DNA from: Bacteroidaceae bacterium
GTDB lineage: Bacteria; Bacteroidota; Bacteroidia; Bacteroidales; Bacteroidaceae
DNA: 56,700 nucleotides
Assembly (NCBI GenBank): GCA_017560125.1
Contig: JAFYOS010000023.1
Span: forward strand, 1 to 56,700
Direction: 5' to 3'
In this document: positions 1-6,787 of the stretch, in pieces
How positions within the stretch are numbered: position 1 is the first letter of the stretch
Layout: the number at the start of each line of letters is the position of its first letter
Made by a program: the position numbers and the translations under genes
The notes under the pieces: model-generated
Databases searched by the model: none
Told to the model about the DNA's origin: nothing
The model's input: only the letters and a program-made list of their open reading frames with translations

Positions 1-132
1 CGTGAATGTAGTCTTTCCCGAGCCCATTGGCGCGAAGAATGCGACAAGAGTATTGTCTCCGATCTTCTCGAGGAATTCGGATGCGGCCCTGTCAAGGTCG
101 TTTACGTCTCTGATGATGATTTCATGTTTCAT
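1..132 (-). CDS. tsaE: Host TsaE, N-terminal part (t6A synthesis ATPase)
   Basis: The complement from 132 down to the window edge encodes 44 residues starting MKHEIIIRDVNDLD and reaching a P-loop, APMGSGKTTFT, as in the TsaE/YjeE ATPase family. TsaE helps TsaB and TsaD form threonylcarbamoyladenosine on ANN-decoding tRNAs. The gene leaves the window at its 5' coordinate end, so only the N-terminus is visible. It is the host gene at the left prophage junction, and its start codon overlaps the proposed attachment core. Its nearest upstream sequence is now the phage lysogeny operon, transcribed in the same direction. Confidence 0.8.
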   Translation of the reverse strand, partial: MKHEIIIRDVNDLDRAASEFLEKIGDNTLVAFFAPMGSGKTTFT

Positions 133-141
133 GCTGCAAAG
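132..141. repeat. Candidate attL core
   Basis: TGCTGCAAAG occurs here and again at 56560-56569, bracketing all phage genes. Weaker similarity continues rightward (GGAATTGCAAAT here, ATATGCAAAAT at the other end). On the minus strand the core reads CTTTGCAGCA and contains TTTGC, the conserved part of the GTANNTTTGC core used by the CTnDOT integrase. The length is short, so the assignment rests mainly on position at the host/phage boundary and closeness to the integrase gene. Confidence 0.5.
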
Positions 142-163
142 GAATTGCAAATCACTTTGCAAT

Positions 164-499
164 CTATTGTATTTCAATTGTTTGTAATTCGTTGTTTTCT
201 CTTTTGCAGTTTTTTTGCAGATTTTTGACTTTTTCGTTGTCCCAGCCCAAGTCAAAGAATGAGCCATTACCCGTTATGAGCCAATTCGCGGAAACCTTAT
301 AATCGCGTACGAGGTATTCAATCCACGCCACTTGAAATATGTCCCTTTCGGGTGATTTCTCGCAGGTATTGAAATTCCAACGGTTGATGCCGTAGCGTTC
401 CGTAAAAGTCTGCTTACCGCGTATAACTTTGTTCGCCTTCAATATTTGAATAGCCTCAAAGAAGCGACGAACTATTTTTTGACTTCGTTCTGTTTGCAT
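164..499 (-). CDS. Repressor-like HTH protein 3
   Basis: 111 residues. The central segment YLVRDYKVSANWLITGNGSF resembles the W-L-(I/L)-x-G-x-G segment of Bacteroidota phage repressors and of its two neighbours at 472-918 and 1689-2063, which suggests a DNA-binding lysogeny regulator. The N-terminal half is basic and compatible with a degenerate HTH. Its start overlaps the end of the preceding gene by 28 bases, consistent with translational coupling. It is the last phage gene before tsaE. It could instead be an excision or antirepressor factor. Confidence 0.5.
   Translation of the reverse strand: MQTERSQKIVRRFFEAIQILKANKVIRGKQTFTERYGINRWNFNTCEKSPERDIFQVAWIEYLVRDYKVSANWLITGNGSFFDLGWDNEKVKNLQKNCKRENNELQTIEIQ
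204..220. repeat. Terminal 17-bp repeat, possible integrase arm site (left)
   Basis: TTGCAGTTTTTTTGCAG here matches TTGCAGTCTTTTTGCAG at 56369-56385 with one mismatch, in the same orientation and at similar distance from each proposed core. Each copy holds two GCAG units about one helical turn apart. It may be an arm-type binding site for the integrase or excisionase; it could alternatively be the true crossover site. This copy lies inside the 3' end of a coding sequence. Confidence 0.35.
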
Positions 500-918
500 A
501 ACTCGTTCTGTCTTTTATATGCCGCCGCAAAGCGTTCGTTAATCTGTTCCTCGCGATCTGCCAGCAGTCGCGACCAGCGTTCTATCGTCGTGGTGTCAAA
601 ATCACTTCTGCCCTCTTGAATTTCCCGTAGTTCTTCGGGGGTCATTACGGGCATATACTTCTCAATCTCCAACAATCTGAAAAGATGCCGTTTCACCTCG
701 TCGGCTCCCGTTGTAATCATCGCGCCTTCTCCGAGAAGCAGCCAACGCGCATCGAGTTCCGGGAATTTTTCGAGCAGAGCAATAATTGGGCGTATGCCGA
801 TGCCTCCTTCCTTCAAAAGTTTGTTAAGGTATTGAGGCGACCATCCCATCACCTTGGCAAACTCCGCTTGATTGCCGCTTGTCTTATATTGGATAAATTC
901 AAGTAACCGGGTATTCAT
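472..918 (-). CDS. XRE-type HTH repressor-like protein 2
   Basis: 148 residues. An N-terminal helix-turn-helix (NQAEFAKVMGWSPQYLNKLL, about residues 15-35) is followed by FPELDARWLLLGEGAMI, the signature segment of Bacteroidota phage repressors. The C-terminal half is helical and charged, suited to oligomerisation. It lies in the leftward lysogeny operon, 1 bp from the lipoprotein gene. Probably a cytoplasmic DNA-binding repressor or immunity regulator; which of the three HTH proteins maintains lysogeny cannot be told from sequence. Confidence 0.65.
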   Translation of the reverse strand: MNTRLLEFIQYKTSGNQAEFAKVMGWSPQYLNKLLKEGGIGIRPIIALLEKFPELDARWLLLGEGAMITTGADEVKRHLFRLLEIEKYMPVMTPEELREIQEGRSDFDTTTIERWSRLLADREEQINERFAAAYKRQNELCKQNEVKK

Positions 919-919
919 A

Positions 920-1186
920 TCATTCTATTGAAACAAGGGTTGAACCTTTTGTAACGATTGTATGTCTCTTGGTTTTTAACGGCTCGCCGCCCTTTTTGCG
1001 AACTTCAACAAGCACATAAAACTCAACATTTTCGCCTTTGGTCGTAACAACTTCGTCTGTGATTTTGTACTCATAGTACAGATGTGACAAAGCGTATTCA
1101 CAAGCCTTGCGACCTTCTCGAATGCTGCTGGACTCACAACCGCAAAGAACGAACGCCAGCAATAATATGGTAAGTATCTTTTTCAT
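920..1186 (-). CDS. Small lipoprotein in lysogeny operon
   Basis: 88 residues with a short basic N-terminus, a hydrophobic core and a lipobox (V-L-C-G-C, Cys17), so it should be exported and lipidated. The mature part has no recognised domain and contains beta-prone stretches. It is expressed with the repressors and overlaps the TPR-like gene by four bases. Lipoproteins in lysogeny operons often block superinfecting phage DNA entry; that role is an inference here. No strong acidic surface-export signal follows the Cys. Confidence 0.65.
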   Translation of the reverse strand: MKKILTILLLAFVLCGCESSSIREGRKACEYALSHLYYEYKITDEVVTTKGENVEFYVLVEVRKKGGEPLKTKRHTIVTKGSTLVSIE

Positions 1187-1689
1187 TTCAGTTTTAACGC
1201 TTTTGCTTTTTCAAGCCTTTTCAAATACTTCTCTTTAAGTTGCGGGTATCTCTCGCAAAGACCTTCAAGAGCCTTTTGTATAACACGGATTTCATTATCA
1301 TAGTCCTTTTGCTTCCTATACAAAATCATCAATCTGTCAAATGAGTGGCAAGCGATGAACGGGGAAGATAAATTTTCCTCATAAGTAGATATGGCAAGAG
1401 CGATATTTCCTTCCCGCTCATATTTAATGCCTAAATTATTCAATGCGGCACATTTGTTCATTGCCTCTACCTTTTCCTGCTCTGCCTTCTTGTCCTTCTC
1501 AATAGACAAAATCACATCGTTCGGCAAAACCGCATATTGTTCCCCGGAAAGCAGCTTGTTCTGCAATTCTATGAACAAATCAATAGGGATAACACCACCT
1601 GCCATATTTGCGTCAATAAACTCCTGAATACGCACTTTGGTATATCCATCGGGGGTTTTCGTTCCGAATATCTTGTTCCAAAAACCCAT
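1183..1689 (-). CDS. TPR-like lysogeny-operon protein
   Basis: 168 residues. The C-terminal part (about 75-165) has paired-helix repeats with TPR-style spacing (AALNNLGIKYEREGNIALAI, then a second unit around YRKQKDYDNEIRVIQKAL). The N-terminus starts MGFWNKIFG and is amphipathic. It starts directly after the first repressor gene and overlaps the lipoprotein gene, so the three are probably co-translated. Function unknown; a partner or scaffold for the adjacent lipoprotein, or an immunity accessory, fits the context. Confidence 0.5.
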   Translation of the reverse strand: MGFWNKIFGTKTPDGYTKVRIQEFIDANMAGGVIPIDLFIELQNKLLSGEQYAVLPNDVILSIEKDKKAEQEKVEAMNKCAALNNLGIKYEREGNIALAISTYEENLSSPFIACHSFDRLMILYRKQKDYDNEIRVIQKALEGLCERYPQLKEKYLKRLEKAKALKLK

Positions 1690-2063
1690 TACTTCATTCT
1701 TTCAATAATAGACAGAAGACGGTCAATCTGCTCCTGGCTCTTGCTCAACTGCTCCGCTTGCGTCTTGATGATTTCTAAATAATCCTTCTCCGTCTTATTT
1801 ACGGTTACGGAATGACCGTGTATATTATCTCCGTGCTGGTTGTTCTGAACAACTTTCGGATTGAGCATTTCGCCTTCTCCATATATAAGCCAGTCCCTGC
1901 TTAATTCCGGGAACATTGTTAGAACATTGTTCAATTTATCATCACCAAAACCTTTTCGCATTGAGGAAATATAGCCATTGGAGAGGCTGCATAACTCCTC
2001 AAATTTCTTCACTGATATGCCCTTAAATTCGATAAAGGCGTAAACTCTTTCTTTAACGGTCAT
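1689..2063 (-). CDS. XRE-type HTH repressor-like protein 1 (promoter-proximal)
   Basis: 124 residues. N-terminal HTH (KGISVKKFEELCSLSNGYIS, about 14-33), then FPELSRDWLIYGEGEML and a C-terminal coiled coil (about 85-124). This is the standard architecture of Bacteroidota prophage repressors. It is the first leftward gene, facing the early genes across a 170-bp region with TGTTC-type operator half-sites, so it is the best candidate for the lysogeny repressor that shuts off the rightward early promoter. Confidence 0.7.
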   Translation of the reverse strand: MTVKERVYAFIEFKGISVKKFEELCSLSNGYISSMRKGFGDDKLNNVLTMFPELSRDWLIYGEGEMLNPKVVQNNQHGDNIHGHSVTVNKTEKDYLEIIKTQAEQLSKSQEQIDRLLSIIERMK

Positions 2064-2084
2064 AATATCAATCTGTTAGCATTT

Positions 2085-2144
2085 TGTTCTAAAATTTATT
2101 AGAAAAATGTTCCGAAAATATTTTGTAATATCGGAACAATGTTC
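2085..2144. promoter_or_regulatory. Operator cluster between divergent lysogenic and early promoters
   Basis: TGTTC half-sites occur at 2085 and 2108, with inverted partners. TGTTCCGA (2108-2115) and TCGGAACA (2131-2138) form an 8-bp inverted repeat, and GAACAATGTTC (2134-2144) is a palindrome with one central base lying inside the spacer of the early promoter. The arrangement suits cooperative binding by a repressor from the leftward operon. Confidence 0.6.
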
Positions 2145-2152
2145 TATTTTTG
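2122..2152 (+). promoter_or_regulatory. Early rightward promoter
   Basis: A full Bacteroidota consensus promoter: TTTG at 2122-2125, a 19-bp spacer, then TATTTTTG at 2145-2152. It fires toward the gene at 2234 with a leader of about 75 nt. The palindrome at 2134-2144 fills its spacer, so bound repressor would block polymerase. Confidence 0.7.
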
Positions 2153-2233
2153 CATCAGATTTTGAAACTGTCTTATAAAACAGCGGTAAAAATACAAATA
2201 AAAATCGGAGTAAACTAATAAGTTGAGCAAAAA

Positions 2234-2443
2234 ATGAAATTTCAAGTAACATTTTGGAAATCGGACTTCCTCGGCGAGAGCTACGACCAGCTGCTCTCGA
2301 TACTGAAACAATACGCTTGCAAAGGCGAGGGATATTGGTTCATAGTGAAAACAAACTTCGTTCGCGCTTACCTGCCCGAAGCGGACTATGAGTGGATAAT
2401 GGACAATGTAGCAAACTACGGCAACCCGGCTATAAACAAATAA
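2234..2443 (+). CDS. Small early protein, unknown
   Basis: 69 residues, first gene behind the early promoter. No recognised domain; aromatic-rich, with alternating predicted strand and helix. Position immediate-early suggests a regulatory or host-takeover role, but nothing in the sequence shows it. Confidence 0.5.
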   Translation: MKFQVTFWKSDFLGESYDQLLSILKQYACKGEGYWFIVKTNFVRAYLPEADYEWIMDNVANYGNPAINK

Positions 2444-2458
2444 TTAAAGAACAAGAAA

Positions 2459-2665
2459 ATGACTGATTTAAGAACTCCAATTGAAAAGGCAAGAGAGGAG
2501 AAACATCAGAAGATATGCGCAATGTTTCTCGACCTTTCAAACAAGCAGCCCAATGTAGCCCCGCACCGAATTTTCGGAGCAATCGCGCAGGCGGTTGGAA
2601 TGACCGTACCGGGCGTTAAGCATATCATCGTGCAGAACGGACTCTACACAACACAACCAAAGTAA
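2459..2665 (+). CDS. Small HTH-like early protein
   Basis: 68 residues. The segment HRIFGAIAQAVGMTVPGVKH (about 37-56) has the spacing of a helix-turn-helix, preceded by a charged helix. Similar small proteins sit early in Bacteroides phage operons, as I recall. It may act as a Cro-like or early transcription regulator. It follows the previous gene by 15 bp. Confidence 0.5.
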   Translation: MTDLRTPIEKAREEKHQKICAMFLDLSNKQPNVAPHRIFGAIAQAVGMTVPGVKHIIVQNGLYTTQPK

Positions 2666-2688
2666 TAAACCTTTTAATTTATTGAGTT

Positions 2689-2934
2689 ATGGATATTATG
2701 AACAAAATTGAGAAGTGGTTTCAAGTAGGCGCAGCAGCGTTATTCGTATTCTTTGCGCTCTTCAACCTTGTTAGAACATTCGTTCAAAATTCAGCGGTAT
2801 TCTACGCACTATGTTTCGCGGCAATGACGGTGGTTTCCTGGTATCTGTTGAAGATTGCTTGGCGCGAGCTGAAAGAGGAAGAAATGAAGGAGCCTGCCGA
2901 GGACATAAACAAGAATGAAGAGGACGAGGTATGA
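2689..2934 (+). CDS. Small two-pass membrane protein
   Basis: 81 residues. Two hydrophobic segments (about 13-32 and 38-57) are followed by an acidic cytoplasmic tail rich in Glu and Asp. It probably sits in the inner membrane. No family recognised. It ends in a four-base ATGA overlap with the following HTH gene. Function unknown; an exclusion role is possible. Confidence 0.5.
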   Translation: MDIMNKIEKWFQVGAAALFVFFALFNLVRTFVQNSAVFYALCFAAMTVVSWYLLKIAWRELKEEEMKEPAEDINKNEEDEV

Positions 2935-3131
2935 TAACCGCCATTGAGCCGAATGTAAGCGCGGCTGGGCGGTATTCGGTAACGGAAACTTCGGCGGTTC
3001 TCGGAATACATCGCAACAGCCTACGCAAGTACACAGAACAAGGGCTAATCAAATGCGGCTTTCGCCGTCAGACAGCCCGCAAATTTTATCTCGGTAGTGA
3101 AATTTTAAGATTTTGGAGGGCGCAGTTATGA
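2931..3131 (+). CDS. MerR/excisionase-type HTH protein
   Basis: 66 residues. YSVTETSAVLGIHRNSLRKY (about 15-34) followed by TEQGLIKCGFRRQTARKFY is the winged-helix pattern of MerR-like and HTH_17 excisionase proteins (helix-turn-helix, then a wing with Arg and Tyr). Likely roles are excisionase, assisting the integrase encoded at the far end, or transcription regulator. Start overlaps the upstream stop (ATGA). Confidence 0.6.
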   Translation: MITAIEPNVSAAGRYSVTETSAVLGIHRNSLRKYTEQGLIKCGFRRQTARKFYLGSEILRFWRAQL

Positions 3132-3403
3132 GCAGCTACAAATTAGGGAAGGAACTTGACGATCTGAAAGCCGAATATGAGGCGGCAGAGAAGATGTCAG
3201 AAGCGGAAATTCAAGACGAATACAACACGGACGACAGCAAAGCCGAGTTCCTTTCCTACCTCCAAGAAGAGATTGACGACCTGCAATCTCGATATGATGA
3301 AGCCATAGAGGAAGAGGAAGCCGAGGAAAACAGAGATTGGCGCACCGCTGGACTTGACCCGGCTTTCTCCTCTTGGGAAGAAGTAAATCGAATGTTTGTC
3401 TAA
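3128..3403 (+). CDS. Acidic coiled-coil early protein, unknown
   Basis: 91 residues from the ATG at 3128, chosen because TTGGAGGG stands about 8 bp upstream; an in-frame TTG at 3113 is less likely. Strongly acidic helical protein with heptad-like Leu/Tyr spacing (about 8-70). No domain recognised. Overlaps the end of the HTH gene by four bases. Confidence 0.5.
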   Translation: MSSYKLGKELDDLKAEYEAAEKMSEAEIQDEYNTDDSKAEFLSYLQEEIDDLQSRYDEAIEEEEAEENRDWRTAGLDPAFSSWEEVNRMFV

Positions 3404-3404
3404 C

Positions 3405-3492
3405 GGGTGTGGCAGGCGAAGCGTCGCCGCTGGAGCGCAACAAGGTTATGCAAGCACCGCCGCGCTGGGGTTCGACTCCCCGACACCCACCA
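3405..3492 (+). ncRNA. tRNA-like element 1 (T-arm, acceptor-like stem, CCA)
   Basis: Between two coding regions, GGGTGT (3405-3410) can pair with ACACCC (3483-3488), followed by A and CCA. A T-arm-like hairpin TGGGG-TTCGACT-CCCCG (3466-3482) precedes it. GGCG/CGCC (3415-3418 and 3425-3428) can form a D-arm-like stem, but the D-loop lacks GG and no normal anticodon arm is visible. It is therefore tRNA-like at its 3' half only: possibly a decayed tRNA or an RNA-processing signal. It lies 44 nt before the next start codon. Confidence 0.4.
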
Positions 3493-3536
3493 AGCAATGC
3501 CGGAAGCTGTAAGAAGGCAATTAAAATAGCACAGCT

Positions 3537-4412
3537 ATGAATGAAGTAATTCAAATCCAACAAGCAGAAATGCTTCAAGCAATCAACCGAAGCGAGGTTG
3601 ATATGCAGGTATCAACAGCGAAGCAGTACCCCCGCGAGCTGCCGAAGGTCTTGAACCAAATCGCAACCTACGCTACAATGGACGTTGAGACCGCTTCGGA
3701 GTGCTTCTATGTACTTCGCCGAAACGGGGACAACGGAGGTTCAGCCATTGAGGGCTTGTCTGTCAGAATGGCAGAAATCATTGCCGGAGCGTGGGGAAAT
3801 CTTCGAGTTCAGACACGCATCATCGGTAACGACGGCAAGACAATTACCGCACAAGGTATCTGCCACGACCTTGAAACCAATGTTGCTGTTTCAGTAGAGG
3901 TGAAGCGTCGCATCACTGACCGCAACGGTCGCACTTATTCAGAGGATATGCAGGTGGTAACGGGCAACGCTGCATCTGCTATCGCATTCCGCAACGCGGT
4001 TCTGAAAGTCGTTCCGAAGGCAGTTACAAAGAAGGTCATTGCAGAGGTTAAGCAGGTGGCACTTGGTCAAGCAATCGACCTTGAAACAAGCCGTCAGAAT
4101 TGCCTTGCAAACTTCGCAAAGGCAGGCGTAACCGAGAAGATGATTTTTGAACTCTTCGAAATCAGCAAGATTGAGGAAATCGACAAAAACCTGCTGTTCG
4201 AGTTGAAGGGACTTTGGAACGCTATCAAGGAAGGTTCCACAACCGTGCAGGAAGCATTCGTAAAGCCCGTAGAAGAGCGTAAGCAGGCAGAGGAAGCAAA
4301 GCGCAAAGCCGAGGAAACGAAAGCCAAAGCCACAGCAGCTGCCAAGCGTGCTACAAAGGGAAACGAAGTCCCTGCAAATGTTGACCCCGAAACCGGAGAA
4401 ATCAAATCCTAA
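3537..4412 (+). CDS. Candidate single-strand annealing recombination protein
   Basis: 291 residues. The central motif VTGNAASAIAFRNAVLKVVP (about 142-161) recalls the conserved Ala/Arg/Asn-rich segment of phage recombination and annealing proteins. The C-terminus (about 245-285) is a Lys/Glu/Ala-rich helix. It is followed at a short distance by a YqaJ exonuclease and an SSB-like gene, the classic partners of an annealing protein, and context carries much of the call. It would anneal single strands made by the exonuclease during phage recombination. A catalytic function is not excluded. Confidence 0.5.
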   Translation: MNEVIQIQQAEMLQAINRSEVDMQVSTAKQYPRELPKVLNQIATYATMDVETASECFYVLRRNGDNGGSAIEGLSVRMAEIIAGAWGNLRVQTRIIGNDGKTITAQGICHDLETNVAVSVEVKRRITDRNGRTYSEDMQVVTGNAASAIAFRNAVLKVVPKAVTKKVIAEVKQVALGQAIDLETSRQNCLANFAKAGVTEKMIFELFEISKIEEIDKNLLFELKGLWNAIKEGSTTVQEAFVKPVEERKQAEEAKRKAEETKAKATAAAKRATKGNEVPANVDPETGEIKS

Positions 4413-4421
4413 TTATTAACC

Positions 4422-4435
4422 GGGGCAGATGCTCC
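4422..4435 (+). other. Intercistronic hairpin
   Basis: GGGGC (4422-4426) pairs with GCTCC (4431-4435), one G-T wobble, loop AGAT. It is preceded by TAACC and lies 16 nt before the next ATG, matching the position of the pseudoknots at 6741-6771 and 7990-8034, but its loop has no GGTTA partner. Confidence 0.4.
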
Positions 4436-4450
4436 ACAACAACAAACGAA

Positions 4451-4708
4451 ATGAACGAAAATTTGAAAAAAGCCATTACAGATTGGCAGGAAGAGAACAA
4501 AGAGAATCGCGCTATCATCGTCATTGCTCTTGAAAAAATATCCTCAAACGAGGAGAGTACCAGCGCGAATATCGCGGCTGCTATCATTGGCAAGCACAAC
4601 GACCTCGTAGAAGCAATTTCGGGCTGTCTTAAGGACAAGAACCACCCCGCGCGTAGCATCATCAGAGAAGCAGAGTTGAAAATCGCTATTGACAACATCT
4701 TAAAGTAA
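4451..4708 (+). CDS. Small helical protein, unknown
   Basis: 85 residues, nearly all helical, mixed charge, no recognised domain. Lies between the annealing-protein candidate and the exonuclease, 6 bp before the latter, so it may be a recombination accessory. Its leader contains TCCACAACAACAA, shared with three other genes. Confidence 0.5.
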   Translation: MNENLKKAITDWQEENKENRAIIVIALEKISSNEESTSANIAAAIIGKHNDLVEAISGCLKDKNHPARSIIREAELKIAIDNILK

Positions 4709-4713
4709 TCGCT

Positions 4714-5673
4714 ATGTCATATACAATAATCAGACCCAAAGACCGCCGCGAGTGGTTGCGCCACCGTGAAAGCGGTATCGGTTCGTCAGAGGTCGGAACT
4801 ATCCTCGGGCTGAACCCGTTTGAGACTCCATACCAATTGTGGCGACGCAAGAAGGGACTTGATGCACCGAAGGAAGAGAACTTCGCTATGCGTGCTGGTC
4901 ATTACTTGGAGGACGCAGTGTCGCTCTTCTACCGCGATGAAACGGGAAAGGAGATTATCAAGGCTTCCGCTGGCGATTGGCTCATAGTTAATAACGACAA
5001 GGAATATTTACGCGTATCTCCCGACCGTACTTTTTGGATACCGGGCAGACCGAAATCAGACCGCAACAAGGGTATCTTGGAGTGCAAGACTACTCAAATG
5101 GAGGTGGACGGCGACAGCCTGCCGCAGCATTGGTTCTGTCAGCTTCAATATCAGTTGGGCGTTGCAGAATTGGAGCAGGGCGCGATTGCTTGGCTCACTA
5201 TGGGACGCGAGTTCGGCTACCGTGATTTAGCCTTCGACAAGGAGTTCTACGACTATATGATTGAAGAGGTTGACCGCTTTTGGATTGACAACATCGTTGG
5301 CGGTATCGAACCGCTCGCAATCAATGTTGATGATGTGCTTCTGAAAAACCCTCGCCACATCGTAGGCAAGACGGTAGAAGCCGACGAGGAACTTGCGAAG
5401 TTCTGTGCCGAATTGAAGGAGATAAAGGAAGAGTTGAGCGCACTTGATACCCGCAAGAAGGACATTGAAAGTGCTATCAAAATGGCTCTTGGCGACGCAG
5501 AAGCCCTCGTCGCACCTGGTAGCAGCATAGCGAAACCGACCGTTCTTGCAACTTGGAAAGCGGCAAAGGATAGCACGAAGTTCGACGAAAAGAGGTTTGC
5601 ATCAGAGAAGCCGGAAATCTATGCAGGCTATCAGTACACCGTTCCCGGTTCACGCAGATTTTTATTGAAATAG
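4714..5673 (+). CDS. YqaJ-family exonuclease
   Basis: 319 residues. N-terminal GIGSSE (21-26) and the PD-(D/E)XK core are visible: Glu66 in HYLED, Asp104 in SPDRTFW, and Glu123/Lys125 in ILECKTT. These are the YqaJ/lambda-exonuclease catalytic elements, which bind two metals and resect dsDNA 5' to 3'. A coiled segment (about 230-260) follows. Together with the upstream annealing candidate and downstream SSB-like protein it makes a phage recombination module. Length is normal for the family. Confidence 0.85.
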   Translation: MSYTIIRPKDRREWLRHRESGIGSSEVGTILGLNPFETPYQLWRRKKGLDAPKEENFAMRAGHYLEDAVSLFYRDETGKEIIKASAGDWLIVNNDKEYLRVSPDRTFWIPGRPKSDRNKGILECKTTQMEVDGDSLPQHWFCQLQYQLGVAELEQGAIAWLTMGREFGYRDLAFDKEFYDYMIEEVDRFWIDNIVGGIEPLAINVDDVLLKNPRHIVGKTVEADEELAKFCAELKEIKEELSALDTRKKDIESAIKMALGDAEALVAPGSSIAKPTVLATWKAAKDSTKFDEKRFASEKPEIYAGYQYTVPGSRRFLLK

Positions 5674-5675
5674 TT

Positions 5676-5984
5676 ATGGCAGGATTTTATGGTTCATTGT
5701 GCCTTACGGATATTCCGAAGGAACTGATAACGGTTGGTAAGAACGGCAAGAAATACCTAAACATCGAGATTGGAGAACGCCGCCAGCCTTCGCAGTTCGG
5801 AGCAACTCACTATGTGAAAGCCTCCGTAAAGGCAGAGCAGAAGCGCGACGGGGTTAATTACTACATCGGCGATCTAAAACCAAGCAGGTATGACAACAAC
5901 CAGCCTTCGCAGCAGGCAGCAGCCCCAGCAGCACCGCAGCAGGCGTTCAATCAGCCTAATGACGACGGCGACCTGCCATTCTAA
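5676..5984 (+). CDS. SSB-like single-stranded DNA-binding protein
   Basis: 102 residues. A compact beta-rich N-terminal region (1-72) fits a short OB fold; a Gln/Pro/Ala linker follows, ending in DDGDLPF, the acidic tip by which SSBs recruit partner proteins. It is shorter than bacterial SSB (about 170). It starts 2 bp after the exonuclease gene, and its likely role is protecting and channelling single strands in recombination and replication. Confidence 0.7.
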   Translation: MAGFYGSLCLTDIPKELITVGKNGKKYLNIEIGERRQPSQFGATHYVKASVKAEQKRDGVNYYIGDLKPSRYDNNQPSQQAAAPAAPQQAFNQPNDDGDLPF

Positions 5985-5995
5985 CACTTTCGATT

Positions 5996-6193
5996 ATGCA
6001 CCTAATAAGCAACCAGCAACGGCGTGAGATTATCGACTTCTTGACTGCCTTCGTCGAGATGAAAGCCGACAACAGCAATACAAAAGTTTTCAATCAGAAA
6101 CGCCGTGCTGGAAGGCTTATCAAGAAGTTGCGAGAGAATAAAGAAATTGATTTATCACTTGTAAAAGCATTGAAAAATGGAAATCAGAATTGA
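5996..6193 (+). CDS. Small basic helical protein, unknown
   Basis: 65 residues, helical and basic (KRRAGRLIKKLREN, about 38-52). No recognised domain. Its 3' end overlaps the start of the DGR-target gene by 17 bases, so the two are probably translationally coupled. Confidence 0.45.
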   Translation: MHLISNQQRREIIDFLTAFVEMKADNSNTKVFNQKRRAGRLIKKLRENKEIDLSLVKALKNGNQN

Positions 6194-6734
6194 TGTACCA
6201 GCCGGGAAAAAGGCTGAATGGGTAAACGGAGTTCTTACCCTTGTAGATGAAACTCCGAAGGATAACCGCCCCGTAACGGAGCGTGTGAAGACATTTGAGG
6301 ACGCAGTGCGCGAGTTGGGCGACGAACACCCGTTTGTCAAAGAATGGCACTTGGGTGACGGCTTGAGCGCAGACCTCGAAGCATACTTGAAACTTCGCAT
6401 CATAGCAGCTGCTCTCAACGAGGGCTGGGAACCAAAGTTTACGACTGACGAATACCGTTACTTCCCTTGGTTCGTATTATACACCGAAGAGGAGTACAAC
6501 GAACTTTCAGACGAGGATAAAACTCTTGTGGTTCAGCGGTCGTACTTCTACTCGTATTCGTATGGCGGTGTCGCTTTCGTGTATGCGGATTACGATTCCT
6601 CGTACACGTTCTCGGCCGGCGGTTCTCGGCTCGCCTTCAAGAATAGCGACCTCGCGAAGTACGCGGGAAAGCAGTTCATCGAGATTTACGCCGACTTCGT
6701 TTTCAAGCCGAAATGTGAGAGCGACAACAAATAA
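6177..6734 (+). CDS. DGR-diversified protein (remote target, VR2)
   Basis: 185 residues. The N-terminal half is acidic and helical. From about residue 90 comes a domain with YFPWF, then the variable segment (about 117-155), then SRLAFK and KYAGKQFIEIYADF. I recall this layout (Y-x-PWF ... SRL-x-FKS ... AEYAGKQF) in small proteins of many Bacteroidota phages, usually without a DGR. Here the variable segment matches the template repeat at 46087-46199 with every mismatch at a template A. There is no signal peptide and the gene sits among replication genes, so the product is presumably cytoplasmic; its ligand is unknown. Frame and downstream SRLAF match the adhesin variable region. Confidence 0.85.
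   Translation: MEIRIDVPAGKKAEWVNGVLTLVDETPKDNRPVTERVKTFEDAVRELGDEHPFVKEWHLGDGLSADLEAYLKLRIIAAALNEGWEPKFTTDEYRYFPWFVLYTEEEYNELSDEDKTLVVQRSYFYSYSYGGVAFVYADYDSSYTFSAGGSRLAFKNSDLAKYAGKQFIEIYADFVFKPKCESDNK
6527..6639 (+). repeat. DGR variable region 2 (VR2), remote
   Basis: 113 bp aligned without gaps to the template repeat 46087-46199. All 21 differences fall on template adenines: 15 A to T, 4 A to G, 2 A to C. The first non-A mismatch is at 6526 on the left and the next at 6640 on the right, which sets the limits. The GGTTCTCGGCTCG core at 6621-6633 is identical to template and VR1. A possible 6-bp hairpin (6651-6667) lies just downstream. Confidence 0.95.
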
Positions 6735-6740
6735 TATCAC

Positions 6741-6771
6741 TAACCGGGGCGGCTCGGTTAGTGGTCGCCCC
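6741..6771 (+). other. Intercistronic H-type pseudoknot
   Basis: TAACC (6741-6745) can pair with GGTTA (6756-6760), and GGGGCG (6746-6751) with CGCCCC (6766-6771). The order A-B-A'-B' is an H-type pseudoknot. It ends 16 nt before the ATG at 6788 and lies just after the DGR-target stop codon. The same design recurs at 7990-8034. Confidence 0.5.
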
Positions 6772-6787
6772 ACAATTTCAAAATTCA

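Noticed and set aside
2-187. 61-codon plus-strand frame at the left edge
   Set aside because: The opposite strand encodes the TsaE P-loop in the right frame, so this is a shadow.
2994-3003. GGCGGTTCTCGG, similar to the conserved core of the DGR repeats, as a possible third VR
   Set aside because: Only about 10 bp match by chance; the flanks do not align with the template repeat.
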